In this document: one piece after another, positions 8,778 through 18,216 of the stretch
How positions within the stretch are numbered: the first letter of the stretch is position 1
Layout: each line of letters begins with the position of its first letter
From: Halobaculum halobium
GTDB taxonomy: Archaea > Halobacteriota > Halobacteria > Halobacteriales > Haloferacaceae
Assembly (NCBI RefSeq): GCF_030127145.1
Contig: NZ_CP126158.1
Location: forward strand, 1,178,001 to 1,242,000
DNA: 64,000 nt
Reading direction: 5' to 3'
Program-made: the position numbers and the translations under genes
The notes under the pieces: generated by a model
What the model saw: only the letters and a program-made list of their open reading frames with translations
The model's database searches: none
Told to the model about the DNA's origin: nothing

Positions 8778-9812
8778 TCAAGCGTCGTTGGCCGCTTCGA
8801 TCGCGTTCTCGAGGGTCTCCATCTGCTCGGCCTGCTGGTCGTCGTCGAGGGGGACGTAGCCGACGTCGTTAGCGACGATCTCCTCGTTGGTGGTGTTTTC
8901 AATGAAGTAGCGAGCGAACTCCGCGACGTGGTCCTCGGCGAGCGAGCCCTTCGCGGGGTACGTGAACAGGGGGCGCGACAGCGGGGTGTACTCGCCGGAC
9001 TTCGCCGTCTCCAGCGAGGGCTCGACGGGGCCGTCGCCGTCGTCGACGGCGAGCGCCTTCACCGCGTCGCTGTTCTGGCTGTAGTAGGCGAACCCGAGGT
9101 AGCCGATCGCGTACTGCGATCCCTGGACGCCCTGGACGATGGTGCGGTCCTGCTCGGTCGCGGAGTAGTCCTGGCGGTGACCCGGCCCCTCCTCGCCGAT
9201 GATGGCCTCGATGAAGTAGTCGTAGGTTCCCGAGGCGTCGGAGGGGCCGAACAGCTCGATCTCCTCGTCGGGCCAATCGGCGTTCACGTCGCTCCACAGC
9301 TCGGGCTCCTCCTCGGCGGACCACAGCGTCTGCAGCTCCTCGACGGTGATCTCGTCGAGGAAGTCGGCCTCGTTGTTGACGATGACCGTCAGCGCGTCGG
9401 TCGCGACCGTCAGCTCGACCGGTTCGACGCCGTTGTCGGCGCACGCCTCCTCCTCGTCGGGCTGGATCGGCCGCGAGGCGTTGTTGAAGTCCGTCTCGCC
9501 GGGACAAAAGAAGTTCGCGAACCCGCCGCCCGACCCCGTCGACTGGACGTTGATGTTCACCTCGGAGTGTTCCTGCTGGAACGTCTCGGCGAACGCCGTC
9601 GCCAGCGGGAACACCGTCGAGGAGCCCGCGATGTCGATGGTGCCCGAGAGCTGATCCGAGTTTCCGCCGGAGCCGCCAGATCCGCCATCGGAGCCGCCCG
9701 AACCGCCCGAGTCGGGGTTGCTCGTACAGCCGGCCAGGCCGAGGACGCCCGCCGTTCCCGCAGCAGTCATGAAGGTACGCCGCGTCGCGGAGTCGGGTTG
9801 ATCTCCCATCAC
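8778..9812 (-). CDS. pstS: phosphate-binding lipoprotein PstS
   Basis: The 344-residue protein has a Tat signal (TRRTFMTAAG), lipobox LAGC and a Gly/Ser-rich linker, followed by the PstS fold. The fold shows the phosphate-site signatures AGSSTVFPLA near residue 61, QSTGSGGG near residue 90 and PSDASGTYDYF. It captures phosphate outside the membrane and delivers it to PstC and PstA. Two adjacent ATG codons (9812, 9809) are possible starts. A strong TATA-like element lies about 40-50 nt upstream, giving a short 5' leader. It is the first gene of the pst operon and diverges from the AbrB-PhoU gene. Confidence 0.95.
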   Translation of the reverse strand: MMGDQPDSATRRTFMTAAGTAGVLGLAGCTSNPDSGGSGGSDGGSGGSGGNSDQLSGTIDIAGSSTVFPLATAFAETFQQEHSEVNINVQSTGSGGGFANFFCPGETDFNNASRPIQPDEEEACADNGVEPVELTVATDALTVIVNNEADFLDEITVEELQTLWSAEEEPELWSDVNADWPDEEIELFGPSDASGTYDYFIEAIIGEEGPGHRQDYSATEQDRTIVQGVQGSQYAIGYLGFAYYSQNSDAVKALAVDDGDGPVEPSLETAKSGEYTPLSRPLFTYPAKGSLAEDHVAEFARYFIENTTNEEIVANDVGYVPLDDDQQAEQMETLENAIEAANDA

Positions 9813-9850
9813 CGGATCGGAGCCGCGAGGAACGTAAGTACCCTACTATG

Positions 9851-9862
9851 AGAAATATATAG
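9851..9862 (-). promoter_or_regulatory. TATA-like element of the pst operon
   Basis: CTATATATTTCT on the minus strand lies 39-50 nt upstream of pstS and is the best TATA match in the 279-nt divergent spacer. Initiation would be expected about 25 nt downstream. Confidence 0.5.
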
Positions 9863-10038
9863 AGATAGTGTGAGAACGAGTGATCCGGATCGTCGATTAG
9901 AAAAGACGCGCTCGAACGGCGACAGCTGGCCGACTAGACCTCACACGGGGCACCGACAGCCGAATGTCCCTATAGAGAATACGACAGGTCCGGAAAGACA
10001 TCCGGTCTCACCGGCGGTCATCAACGCATCTCTGCGGA

Positions 10039-10048
10039 TAGTATATAG
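10039..10048 (+). promoter_or_regulatory. TATA-like element of the AbrB-PhoU gene
   Basis: TAGTATATAG lies 44-53 nt before the ATG at 10092 and would place transcription start about 25 nt upstream of the gene. Confidence 0.45.
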
Positions 10049-10091
10049 ATTCTCGACGGATTTAACAGCCCGTCGACCCGACGACACCACG

Positions 10092-11153
10092 ATGGTCGAG
10101 ACACGGAAGGTGCAGGTGACGGGCGGGTCGACGTACACCGTCTCCATCCCGAAGGGATGGGCGACGGACAACGGGGTCAGCGCGGGCACCGAAGTCGAGT
10201 TCTACCCGGAAGGCGACTCGCTGTTTCTCACCCCGGTGAGCGACGAGGGCCGCACGGAGGGGACGCTGGACATCGGCGACTTGGAGGGCGACCAGCTCAC
10301 GCGCGCGGTGATGACGATGTACGTCTCCGGCTTCGACGTCATCGCGCTGGAGGCCGCTCGGATCACCAACGACCAGCGACGCACCATCCGCGACTCCGTC
10401 CAGAGCCTCGTGGGCCTGGAGGTGCTCGAGGAGACGCGCGACCGGATCGTCATCCGCGACCTGCTCGACTCCTCGGAGCTGTCGATCCACAACGCCGTGA
10501 CGCGGATGCGGCTCATCGCCGTCTCCATGCTTGAAGACGCGGTGGACGCGCTCACCACCGGCGACGAGGATATGGCCCTGGACGTGATCCAGCGCGACGA
10601 CGACGTCGACCGCCTCTACATGGTCGTTTCGCGGATCTTCCGAGCGACGCTTCGCACGCCGAAAGCCGCCGAGGACATCGGGCTCTCGCGGGAGGTGTGC
10701 TTCGACTACCACTCCAGCGCGCGTCAACTGGAGCGGGTCGCCGACCACGCGACGAAGATCGCACACCTCACGCTGGAGCTGCTGGGAAGCGAAGCGGCCG
10801 ACGCCGTCGGCGGGGAGGTGCCGGCACCGGAGAACGGCGTCGACGAGGTGCTCCCGGCGGAGTTCAACGAGGCGCTGCAGACGCTCGACGAGGACGCTCG
10901 CGAGGTCGTCGACCGCGCCATGGAGGCGCTGTTCGCCGAGGACAGCGACGAGGCGACGGCGCTGGCGAACGAGGCCCGGGGCGCCGTGCTCGGCGTCGAC
11001 CAGCGCGCCCGCGAGATCGACGAACTGCTCAGGGAGTTGGACCCCGCCCGCGCGCAGCTGCTGGGGCTCATCGTCGACTCCGTCTCGCGCTCGGCCGACT
11101 ACGGCGGCAACATCGCCGAGACCGCGCTCCAGAAGGCCGCGCCGACGCCGTAA
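10092..11153 (+). CDS. AbrB-PhoU fusion phosphate regulator
   Basis: The 353-residue protein starts with a SpoVT/AbrB DNA-binding fold (about residues 1-45, METRKVQVTGGSTYTVSIP-type swapped-hairpin sequence). Two PhoU-like helical units follow, with the second carrying ARQLERVADHATKIA near residue 215. This architecture is known in haloarchaea as a phosphate uptake regulator: the AbrB part could bind promoter DNA while the PhoU part senses the transporter. It is divergent from pstS across a 279-nt promoter region, so the pst operon is its likely target. The ATG at 10092 fits the AbrB domain start; an in-frame extension to 9870 runs through promoter elements and is rejected. Confidence 0.9.
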   Translation: MVETRKVQVTGGSTYTVSIPKGWATDNGVSAGTEVEFYPEGDSLFLTPVSDEGRTEGTLDIGDLEGDQLTRAVMTMYVSGFDVIALEAARITNDQRRTIRDSVQSLVGLEVLEETRDRIVIRDLLDSSELSIHNAVTRMRLIAVSMLEDAVDALTTGDEDMALDVIQRDDDVDRLYMVVSRIFRATLRTPKAAEDIGLSREVCFDYHSSARQLERVADHATKIAHLTLELLGSEAADAVGGEVPAPENGVDEVLPAEFNEALQTLDEDAREVVDRAMEALFAEDSDEATALANEARGAVLGVDQRAREIDELLRELDPARAQLLGLIVDSVSRSADYGGNIAETALQKAAPTP

Positions 11154-11196
11154 CCCGGCGTCGCACCGTTCGGTGCCCGTCGTTTCGACCCGGCGA

Positions 11197-13152
11197 CTAC
11201 CGTCCGTACCCCGCCAGCGTCGCGAACACGTCGTCGCCGTCGGCGATCGCCTCGCGTAGCTGCCGCACGCCCGATTTGTCGGCGCGGGCGGGGTTCGCGT
11301 GGACGCGAACCGCCTCCGATCCCAGCGAGACGAACCCCGTGTCGAGCCGCTCGGCCGTCGCTCGCAAGCCCAGCCCCGCGTCCGCGTCGCCCGCGAGCAC
11401 ACGCCGCGCGGGCGACTCGTGGGCGCGAACCGCGCGGTCGAAGCCGTCGATCGCCTCGGTCAGCTCCCTGCGCGTGGTCCCGCGCTCGTCAGCCACGTCG
11501 GCCAGCGCGTTCGCCAGCGTGGTCCGCACTCCGGCGTTCGAGTCGCGGTTGACGAACCGGAGATCGCGATCCACCAAGTCCGCCAGTCCGGTCACGTCGT
11601 CGGGGTTGCCGGCGGGGACGATCAAGCCCCACTCGCGGGTCCACTCGCCGAGGACCTCCGTCGGAACCGGCTCGTCGTCGCCGGTCGGGTCCGGCGAGGC
11701 GACCGGGTCGCGTCCGGGCTCGCCCGCGACGACAGCGGCGTCGGGGACGCCGTCGCGCAGGCGACGCAGTCCCTGCCGGGAGCCGATCGGGAGGTACCGC
11801 GGCCGCTCGACGCGGTCCAGCAGCCGGGAGAGCGCGGGGTCGTCCTCGCCGACGGCGAACAGCGTCGGCGCGCGCACGTCCGGCGAGAACAGCTGTACCT
11901 CGACTGACTCGCCCGCCGCGAGGTACTCCGTGTCGGGGTCGACGACGACCACGCCGTCGGCCTCGACGAGGCTCGTCGTCGCGCCCGATCCCTTGTCGAC
12001 GGGATACACGAGCGTGTTCCCGTCACTGTCTTCGACTAATCCGGCCGGCATCAGTCGCATCCGGCCCTCCGAGTAGCGCTCCTGTTGAGCCATCCGGCCG
12101 CTCGCGGTCGCCGTCTGCGGCTCCGGCTTCCCGGCCGCACGGCGGACCGCCGGCGCGACGAAGGTGCGGAAGATCGTCAGCGCGGACACCGGGTAGCCGG
12201 GGAGACCGACGTACGCCGATTCCCCCACCCGTCCGACCAGCATCGGCTTCCCGGGCTTGACCGACACGCCGTGGAGCAGGAGGTCGCCGCGCTCCTCGAT
12301 GACCCGGTAGATCACGTCGACCGCGGACGCCGAGGTTGAGCCCGACGAGAGCACCAGATCGCACTCCTCGCTCGCCTCCACGAGCAGGCGCTCCATCTCG
12401 TCGTAGTCGTCGCCGGCGTGAGGGTACAGTCGGGCCTCGCCGCCCGCCTCCTCGACGCCCGCGGCGATGGTGTAGCTGTTCACGTCGTAGATCTGCCCGC
12501 GCTCGCTGTGCAGGTCGCCGCCGGGTCGGACGAGTTCGTCGCCCGTCGAGACGATGCCAACCGTGGGCGTTCCGCGCACGGGCACCGCGTCGACGCCCAG
12601 CGCCGACAGCAGGCCGATTTCCCGGGGCGTAATCTCCGTCCCGGGGCCGAGCGCGCGGCCGCCGGCGGCGATGTCGGCGCCCGCGAACATCACGTGGTCA
12701 CCGGGGGCCACCGAGGTCCGGATCTCGACGGCGTCGACTCCGGCGTCGTCACCGCTCTCGTCCCCGGGTGCGACCTCAGTGGTCCGCTCGACCATCACCA
12801 CCGCGTCCGCGCCGTCGGGCATCACCGCGCCCGTGGAGATCTCCGCGCAGGTGCCCGGCTCGACGGCCACGGCCGGCTCGCTCCCGGCGTGGACCGCGCC
12901 GACCAGATCGAGCGTTGCCGGGTCCACCTCGTCGGCCCCGAACGTGTCGCGCGCGCGGACCGCGTAGCCGTCCATCGATGCGCGGTCGAAGCCGGGTACG
13001 TCCAACTCGGCGTCGATCCGCTCGGCGAGCACGCGACCCCGCGCCTCGCGAAGCGGAACGGTCTCCGGCTCCGGCGCCAGGTCCAGCGAGGCGATCGCCT
13101 CGTGGGCCTCCTCGGGCTCCGCGAGGTCGCGGAACTCCCGGCGGTCGCTCAT
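11197..13152 (-). CDS. MoeA-type molybdotransferase fused to a periplasmic-binding-like domain
   Basis: The 651-residue protein has two parts. Residues 1 to about 405 are MoeA: ASMDGYAVRA, the molybdopterin-binding STGDELVRPG and a C-terminal MoeA domain IV. Residues about 430-651 resemble a LysR-substrate/PBP-like domain (LTGLADLVDRDLRFVNRDSNAG region). MoeA inserts molybdate or tungstate into molybdopterin; the fused domain is thought to bind the oxyanion or a related ligand. The usual TSGGxSxG loop reads SSGSTSASAVDV here, losing several glycines. The start at 13152 overlaps the stop of the upstream moeA by 4 nt (ATGA), so the two are translationally coupled. Confidence 0.88.
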   Translation of the reverse strand: MSDRREFRDLAEPEEAHEAIASLDLAPEPETVPLREARGRVLAERIDAELDVPGFDRASMDGYAVRARDTFGADEVDPATLDLVGAVHAGSEPAVAVEPGTCAEISTGAVMPDGADAVVMVERTTEVAPGDESGDDAGVDAVEIRTSVAPGDHVMFAGADIAAGGRALGPGTEITPREIGLLSALGVDAVPVRGTPTVGIVSTGDELVRPGGDLHSERGQIYDVNSYTIAAGVEEAGGEARLYPHAGDDYDEMERLLVEASEECDLVLSSGSTSASAVDVIYRVIEERGDLLLHGVSVKPGKPMLVGRVGESAYVGLPGYPVSALTIFRTFVAPAVRRAAGKPEPQTATASGRMAQQERYSEGRMRLMPAGLVEDSDGNTLVYPVDKGSGATTSLVEADGVVVVDPDTEYLAAGESVEVQLFSPDVRAPTLFAVGEDDPALSRLLDRVERPRYLPIGSRQGLRRLRDGVPDAAVVAGEPGRDPVASPDPTGDDEPVPTEVLGEWTREWGLIVPAGNPDDVTGLADLVDRDLRFVNRDSNAGVRTTLANALADVADERGTTRRELTEAIDGFDRAVRAHESPARRVLAGDADAGLGLRATAERLDTGFVSLGSEAVRVHANPARADKSGVRQLREAIADGDDVFATLAGYGR

Positions 13153-14420
13153 TCGCTCACCTCCCACAGCTCCACGTCGACGGCCTCGCCCGCGTCGAGC
13201 CCCTCTCGGGACTCGGGAACGACGACCCAGCCGTCCGCCAGCGCGACCGATGAGAGCATCCCCGATCCCGAGGCGCGGGTCGGCGTCGCCTCGAACGCGG
13301 GACCGTCGCCGTCGCGGGCCGCGTCGCTCGCCCCGTCGGTGTCGGCGCCGCGGCCGTCGATCGGGTCCAGTTTCACCCGCGCGAACGTCCGCACCCCGGG
13401 CTCGGAGGACACCTTCCGGGAGAGGGTCGCCGGCCGCGTCGGGTGCGGGTCGTGCGGGAGCGATCCGATCTCGCGGAGCACGGGGCGGAGGAACTGCACG
13501 GCGTTGACGATGCACGCGACCGGGTAGCCCGGCAGCATGATCACCGGCGTCTCCTCGACGACCCCGAGCGCGACGGGGTGGCCCGGCTTGAGCGCGACGC
13601 CGTGGACCAGCACCTCGCCGATCTCGTCGATCACCTCTGGGATCAGGTCCCGTTCGCCGACGGACGAGCCGCCGGTGGTGACGATGACGTCGTGGTCGAG
13701 GTCCCGTTCGACCGCCCCGCGAAGCGCGTCCTCGTCGTCAGTGACGATCTCGCGGTAGGTGGCGTCGCCGCCCCACCGCTCGGCCAGCCGCGAGACGGTG
13801 AGCCCGTTCGTCTCGATGACTTCGCCGGGGTCGGGATCGGCCTGTACCAACTCCTCGCCCGTCGGGATCACCGAAACGCGAGGGCGCTCGGCGACCGCGA
13901 CGTCCTCCAGTCCGACGGACTTCAGGAGGCCCAGATCGGAGGGTCGGAGGCGGTGGGGCGGCTCGTACAGCGTCTGTCCCTCGGCCACGTCTTCCCCGGT
14001 CGGGCCGACGTTCTCGCCCTCGGCGACGGCGTCGAACACCTCGACCTCCTCGCCGACCTCGGTTATCTGTTCGATCTTGACCACGGCGTCCGCGCCGGGC
14101 GGGAGTTCGCTCCCGGTGTGAACGCGGACGGCCCCCTCGGGGGCGACCTCATCGTCCGCGGCGAACAGGACGGCCGGAGAGCGGTCGGAGGCGCCGAACG
14201 TGTCCTCGGCGCGGACGGCCCAGCCGTCCATCGCGGCGCGATCGTAGCCGGGGACGGGCGTCGGCGCAGTCGTCGCGTCCGCGACGGCGCGACCGTCGGC
14301 CGCCGTCAGCGGGACCGTCTCGGTCCGGCCGTGCGGGGCGACGGCCGCGAGGAGGCGCTCGCGCGCGTCGGCGACCCGGGTCCGGTTCTTGAACCCGGCC
14401 CGTGTGCGGTCGTGACTCAT
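13149..14420 (-). CDS. MoeA-type molybdopterin molybdotransferase
   Basis: The 423-residue protein carries RAAMDGWAVRAEDTFG near residue 65, IPTGEELVQ and the intact loop VTTGGSSVGERDL. These form the molybdopterin and metal site of MoeA/gephyrin. It is predicted to ligate molybdate or tungstate to adenylylated molybdopterin in the cytoplasm. It is the first gene of a two-gene operon with the PBP-fused MoeA homologue and diverges from hsp20. Keeping two MoeA genes side by side is common in archaea and may reflect separate Mo and W handling. Confidence 0.9.
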   Translation of the reverse strand: MSHDRTRAGFKNRTRVADARERLLAAVAPHGRTETVPLTAADGRAVADATTAPTPVPGYDRAAMDGWAVRAEDTFGASDRSPAVLFAADDEVAPEGAVRVHTGSELPPGADAVVKIEQITEVGEEVEVFDAVAEGENVGPTGEDVAEGQTLYEPPHRLRPSDLGLLKSVGLEDVAVAERPRVSVIPTGEELVQADPDPGEVIETNGLTVSRLAERWGGDATYREIVTDDEDALRGAVERDLDHDVIVTTGGSSVGERDLIPEVIDEIGEVLVHGVALKPGHPVALGVVEETPVIMLPGYPVACIVNAVQFLRPVLREIGSLPHDPHPTRPATLSRKVSSEPGVRTFARVKLDPIDGRGADTDGASDAARDGDGPAFEATPTRASGSGMLSSVALADGWVVVPESREGLDAGEAVDVELWEVSE

Positions 14421-14571
14421 ACCGTGTCGTTACGGTCCCGGAGTAAAAAGGCCGCCAGTCTGAGAGAGCTCCCCGGAATACTGCAGCACCCGTGTCCGCG
14501 GGAGTCACTCACACGCAACTGTCCCCGCCGCCACCGCGGCCTTTTTCGACGCGCCGCCCCTTTGCCCGTCC

Positions 14572-14928
14572 ATGTCGAAGCTACGCGAGGCGCTCCGAGA
14601 CCTTCCCGAACCGGTGTTCGCCGACCTGCTGGAAAGCGACGACGCGTACCTCCTCGTGATCGACCTCCCCGGCGCAAGCGCTGAGACCACCGACGTCAGC
14701 CTCGAACGCGGTCGCCTCCACGTCGAGGCGCGCCGCGAAAAGGCGCTCGAACCCGAGTTCAGCTACGTCGAAGAGGACCGCCCGCTGTTCCTCGACGCGG
14801 AGGTCCCCCTGCCGCCGGACGCGACCCACGAGGGGAGCGAGGCGGAGATGGAGCGAGGCGTGCTCTCGGTTCGGCTCCCCAAGCGCGCCGCCGCCCCCGA
14901 GCACGACATCACCGTCACGGACGCGTAA
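14572..14928 (+). CDS. Hsp20/alpha-crystallin family small heat-shock protein
   Basis: The 118-residue protein has the alpha-crystallin beta sandwich. Strands run from YLLVIDLPGA to the late GVLSVRLPK signature, the usual A-x-x-x-n-G-v-L motif, here MERGVLSVRLP. It likely acts as an ATP-independent holdase for unfolding proteins. CTTTTTCG about 28 nt before the ATG suggests a leaderless promoter. The next gene (UbiB-like) starts 5 nt after its stop, so the two may share a transcript. Confidence 0.85.
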   Translation: MSKLREALRDLPEPVFADLLESDDAYLLVIDLPGASAETTDVSLERGRLHVEARREKALEPEFSYVEEDRPLFLDAEVPLPPDATHEGSEAEMERGVLSVRLPKRAAAPEHDITVTDA

Positions 14929-14933
14929 CCCGG

Positions 14934-16799
14934 GTGGTGACGCTGGTCTCACTGCGTGCATACCGACGGTTTCCGGTCGTCATCTATCGGTTCCTCCCGC
15001 TGATCTGGGCGTTCCTTCGCGACCGCAAGCGATTCATCGTGGTCGGCGGGTCCCGGAAGGTGACCCGGGAGATGCGGCTCCGACGGGCGGAGGTGCTGCT
15101 CGACACCCTCCTCACGCTCGGGCCGACGTTCATCAAACTCGGACAGATCCTCTCGACTCGCCCGGACGTGCTCCCGGCGTCGTACATCGAGGTGCTGTCG
15201 TCGCTGCAGGACGACGTGCCCCCGGCGCCGTGGACGGAGTCCAGAGCCGTCATCGAGGACGAACTGGGTCCGGTCGATGCGGTGTTCGACGAGTTCGACA
15301 CCGAGCCGATCTCGGGTGCGAGTCTCGGGCAGGTGTACGTCGCGACGTACGACGGCGAGGAGGTCGCGGTGAAGGTTCGCCGCCCGGGGATCGAAGCGCT
15401 CGTCGAGGCGGACCTCCGCGTGATCAAGTGGTCGCTGCCGCTGCTGTCGCGGTTCGTCGGCCAGGGGCAGGCATTCTCGCTGGACAACCTCGCCGAGGAG
15501 TTCGACAAGACGATCCATCAGGAGATGAACTACACGCGCGAGCAGCGCGTGCTCCGAGAGATCCGGGCGAACTTCGAGGGGAACGACCAGATCGTGATTC
15601 CCGAGCCCGTCGCGGCCGCCTCGGGACCGCGCGTGCTGACGATGGAGTACATCCCCGGCACGAAGATCTCCGACACCGCCGCGCTCGACGCGATGGGAGT
15701 CGATCGAACCGAGCTGGCGACGACGCTCCAGCGGACGTACCTCCAGATGATCGCCGAGGACGGCGTCTTTCACGCCGACCCGCACCCGGGCAATCTCTCG
15801 GTAACGCCCGAGGGGCAGATCATCTTCTACGACTTCGGGATGTCCGGCCGGGTCGCCCCGTTCATCCAGGAGAAGATCATCGACTTCTACATCGCCGTCG
15901 CCAATCAGGACATCAACGCCATCCTCGACGCGCTCGTCGAGATGGGAACGCTGTCGCCGGAGGCGGACCGAAAGGTGATGGCCGACGTCATGGAACTGGC
16001 GATCGCCGACGTGCGCGGGGAGGACATCGAGCAGTACCGCGTCCAACAGGTGATCGAGCAGGTGGAGTCGACGATCTACGACTTCCCGTTGCGACTCCCG
16101 CAGAACATGGCCCTCGTGTTGCGCGTCGCGACGGTCGTGGAGGGCGTCTGTGTCACGCTCGACCCGAACTTCGACTTCATCGAAGTCGCCACCGAGTACC
16201 TCTCGGAGGAGGGCTATCTGGAGGACACGGCCCGTCGGCTCGCCGGCGAGGCCGCCGACCAGACCCGCGACACGGCGCGCGCGCTGTTCACGGTCCCGCC
16301 GAAGCTCGACGAGGTGCTCGACACAGTCAACCGAGAGGACCTCGCGGTCAACGTCACCCTCGAGGACGACAACCACGTGCTCGACCGCCTCGCACAGCGG
16401 ATCGCCTACTCCGTACTCACCGCGGTCGGCGGCCTGTCCGCGGCGATCATCTACTCGTTCGGCTCGACCATGCTCGACGTGTACCTCTCGATCGGGATCG
16501 TCATCGCCACCCTGCCGATGGTGTTCTTCCTGTACCGCTCGTTCACGAAGGACAAGCGGGGAATCCGCGCGCAGCCGCAGTTCACCCGGCAAAGCATGCG
16601 AGAGCGACAGTCGGCGGAAGCCGACGACGCAGAGTCCGGCGCCGCCGGCGCGATGATGCCCGGCGCGGTGAGTCAGGCCGATGGAACGGCCGACGCCGGA
16701 GCTACTGGCGAAGCCAGCGAACGCGGCGCACGCGAACGGCGCGACTGGGACGACGGCGACGGCGTCGCGATTGGCGTCGACGACGGCCGCTCGGAGTAG
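14934..16799 (+). CDS. UbiB/ABC1-family atypical kinase
   Basis: The 621-residue protein starts at GTG. It shows the family KxGQ motif (TFIKLGQILSTRPDVLP), an Ala-rich nucleotide loop variant (SGASLGQVYVA), the lysine in EEVAVKVRRPG, the catalytic-loop equivalent FHADPHPGNL and the metal motif YDFGMSG. Two hydrophobic segments near residues 495-545 anchor it to the membrane. A charged, Ala/Asp-rich tail of about 60 residues looks like low-complexity haloarchaeal sequence. Family members support quinone synthesis and lipid-soluble cofactor handling; the haloarchaeal substrate is unknown. Confidence 0.88.
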   Translation: MVTLVSLRAYRRFPVVIYRFLPLIWAFLRDRKRFIVVGGSRKVTREMRLRRAEVLLDTLLTLGPTFIKLGQILSTRPDVLPASYIEVLSSLQDDVPPAPWTESRAVIEDELGPVDAVFDEFDTEPISGASLGQVYVATYDGEEVAVKVRRPGIEALVEADLRVIKWSLPLLSRFVGQGQAFSLDNLAEEFDKTIHQEMNYTREQRVLREIRANFEGNDQIVIPEPVAAASGPRVLTMEYIPGTKISDTAALDAMGVDRTELATTLQRTYLQMIAEDGVFHADPHPGNLSVTPEGQIIFYDFGMSGRVAPFIQEKIIDFYIAVANQDINAILDALVEMGTLSPEADRKVMADVMELAIADVRGEDIEQYRVQQVIEQVESTIYDFPLRLPQNMALVLRVATVVEGVCVTLDPNFDFIEVATEYLSEEGYLEDTARRLAGEAADQTRDTARALFTVPPKLDEVLDTVNREDLAVNVTLEDDNHVLDRLAQRIAYSVLTAVGGLSAAIIYSFGSTMLDVYLSIGIVIATLPMVFFLYRSFTKDKRGIRAQPQFTRQSMRERQSAEADDAESGAAGAMMPGAVSQADGTADAGATGEASERGARERRDWDDGDGVAIGVDDGRSE

Positions 16800-16890
16800 C
16801 CGGCCGTCGGTGGTGTCGACGTTTCCCCCCGTCGGATTCGGGGCCGTTCTCCCGTTCAGGCAATCTCCTCCGTTCGGTCGATTTCCCCGT

Positions 16891-17793
16891 TCAGGCGAGT
16901 TCGTCGATGATCGCGTCTGCGACCGTCACCGGCTGTTCGTGTTGGACCCAGTGGGTCGCCTCGTGGACGTTCGTGACTCGGCCGTCGACGCAGTAGTCGA
17001 TCGAGTCGTACGCCATGCCGTGCTTGAGGAACTGGTCGTGAACGCCCCAGATCAGTCGAGTCGGCACGGTGACCTCGTCGTCGTCGGGCACTGGACGGCG
17101 CCGCGCGGCGGCGCGATACCAGTTCAACATCGCGGTGAACGCGCCCTCGCGGCGCCAGGCGTCGCGGTAGCGGTCGAAGTCGGCCGTGGAGAACGTGCCC
17201 GGCATCGACGACTCGCGCATCATCCGCACCGGGAGGCGCCAGTTCGCGGCCCGCGTCAGCGCCTCGGGCACCTTCGGAACCTGGAAGAACAGCGCGTAGC
17301 TCGACCGGAGAAGCTGGACGGGATCGCCCGATAGCGTCCGGCGGATCACGGTCGGGTGCGGCGCGTTGACGGCGACGAACGACAACAGCCGGTCGGGGTC
17401 GTGGATCGCAGTCCACCAGCCGACGACGCCGCCCCAGTCGTGCCCGACGAGCGCGGCCGTCTCGCGGTCGTACGCGTCGATCAGGCCGGTCACGTCGGCC
17501 GAGAGCGCCTCGATGCGGTAGTCGCGAACGCGGCCGGGTCGTTCGCTCCGGTTGTAGCCCCGCTGGTCGGGGACGACGACGCGATACCCTTCGTTGACGA
17601 GCGGTCGAATCTGGTCGCGCCAGCCGTACCAGAACTCTGGGAACCCGTGTAACAAGAGCACCAGTTCCCCGTCGTCGGGGCCGGCCTCGACGACGTGGAA
17701 CGTCCGGCCGTTCGCCTCGACGAACGTCGACTTCCCCGGAACGTCCGCCGGGAGCGACCCCGAAGTGGTGGCCGCGTTGAGCGAGGAGTGCAT
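16891..17793 (-). CDS. alpha/beta hydrolase, epoxide-hydrolase-like
   Basis: The 300-residue protein has the oxyanion motif LLLHGFPEFWYGWRDQ, the nucleophile elbow VGHDWGGVVG (Asp as nucleophile, as in epoxide hydrolases and haloalkane dehalogenases) and a late catalytic His in ATHWVQHEQP. These features favour an epoxide hydrolase or dehalogenase over an esterase. Substrate is unknown. It follows a two-helix membrane protein and a zinc-type oxidoreductase on the same strand, with a 96-nt gap, and may be read from the same transcript. Confidence 0.85.
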   Translation of the reverse strand: MHSSLNAATTSGSLPADVPGKSTFVEANGRTFHVVEAGPDDGELVLLLHGFPEFWYGWRDQIRPLVNEGYRVVVPDQRGYNRSERPGRVRDYRIEALSADVTGLIDAYDRETAALVGHDWGGVVGWWTAIHDPDRLLSFVAVNAPHPTVIRRTLSGDPVQLLRSSYALFFQVPKVPEALTRAANWRLPVRMMRESSMPGTFSTADFDRYRDAWRREGAFTAMLNWYRAAARRRPVPDDDEVTVPTRLIWGVHDQFLKHGMAYDSIDYCVDGRVTNVHEATHWVQHEQPVTVADAIIDELA

Positions 17794-17889
17794 CTCTCGT
17801 GAGCGTACGCGCTCGGTCGGCCAAAGCGTACCGGCCGGTCGACGGAGTCCGACCGCGTGCGTCCCGTCAACCGCAGGTGCGTCCCGTCA

Positions 17890-18216
17890 TCACTCTCCGC
17901 CGGCGACGAGGCTCCACACCGCCGTCACGCCCAGCAGGAGCGCCGGGAGGAACGGCAGCACGAGCATCGCCGCGAGGAAGCGGAAGCCGAGTTCGCCCGG
18001 CGCCGTCGGGCGGAGGTAGATGATCCCCGGGATGATGAGGAACGCGAGGACGACCACGGCGACCAGTACCCAGCCGGCGCGTCCGAGGTCGTCGTTCGCG
18101 TCCCCGTCGGGGTCGTCGGGGGAGGCCCGATCCGAGTCGTCGTCGTCGACGCGCTCGTAGCCGTCGCCGGTGTTGACGACGCGGCCGGAGTGGGCGGTGG
18201 AGTCCTCAGAGCTCAC
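17890..18216 (-). CDS. two-helix membrane protein, unknown function
   Basis: A GTG start at 18216 gives 108 residues: an acidic N-terminal half (DDDDSDRASPDDPDGDAND), then two hydrophobic segments at about residues 48-68 and 77-103. The GTG overlaps the upstream oxidoreductase stop by 11 nt, which favours it over an ATG at 18243 that would overlap more. I do not recognise the family. The acidic half is predicted to face the cytoplasm. Confidence 0.6.
   Translation of the reverse strand: MSSEDSTAHSGRVVNTGDGYERVDDDDSDRASPDDPDGDANDDLGRAGWVLVAVVVLAFLIIPGIIYLRPTAPGELGFRFLAAMLVLPFLPALLLGVTAVWSLVAGGE

Noticed and set aside
16846-16895. A duplicated CCCGTTCAGGC at the hydrolase stop
   Set aside because: It is an 11-nt repeat in a short convergent spacer; no structure or function is apparent.
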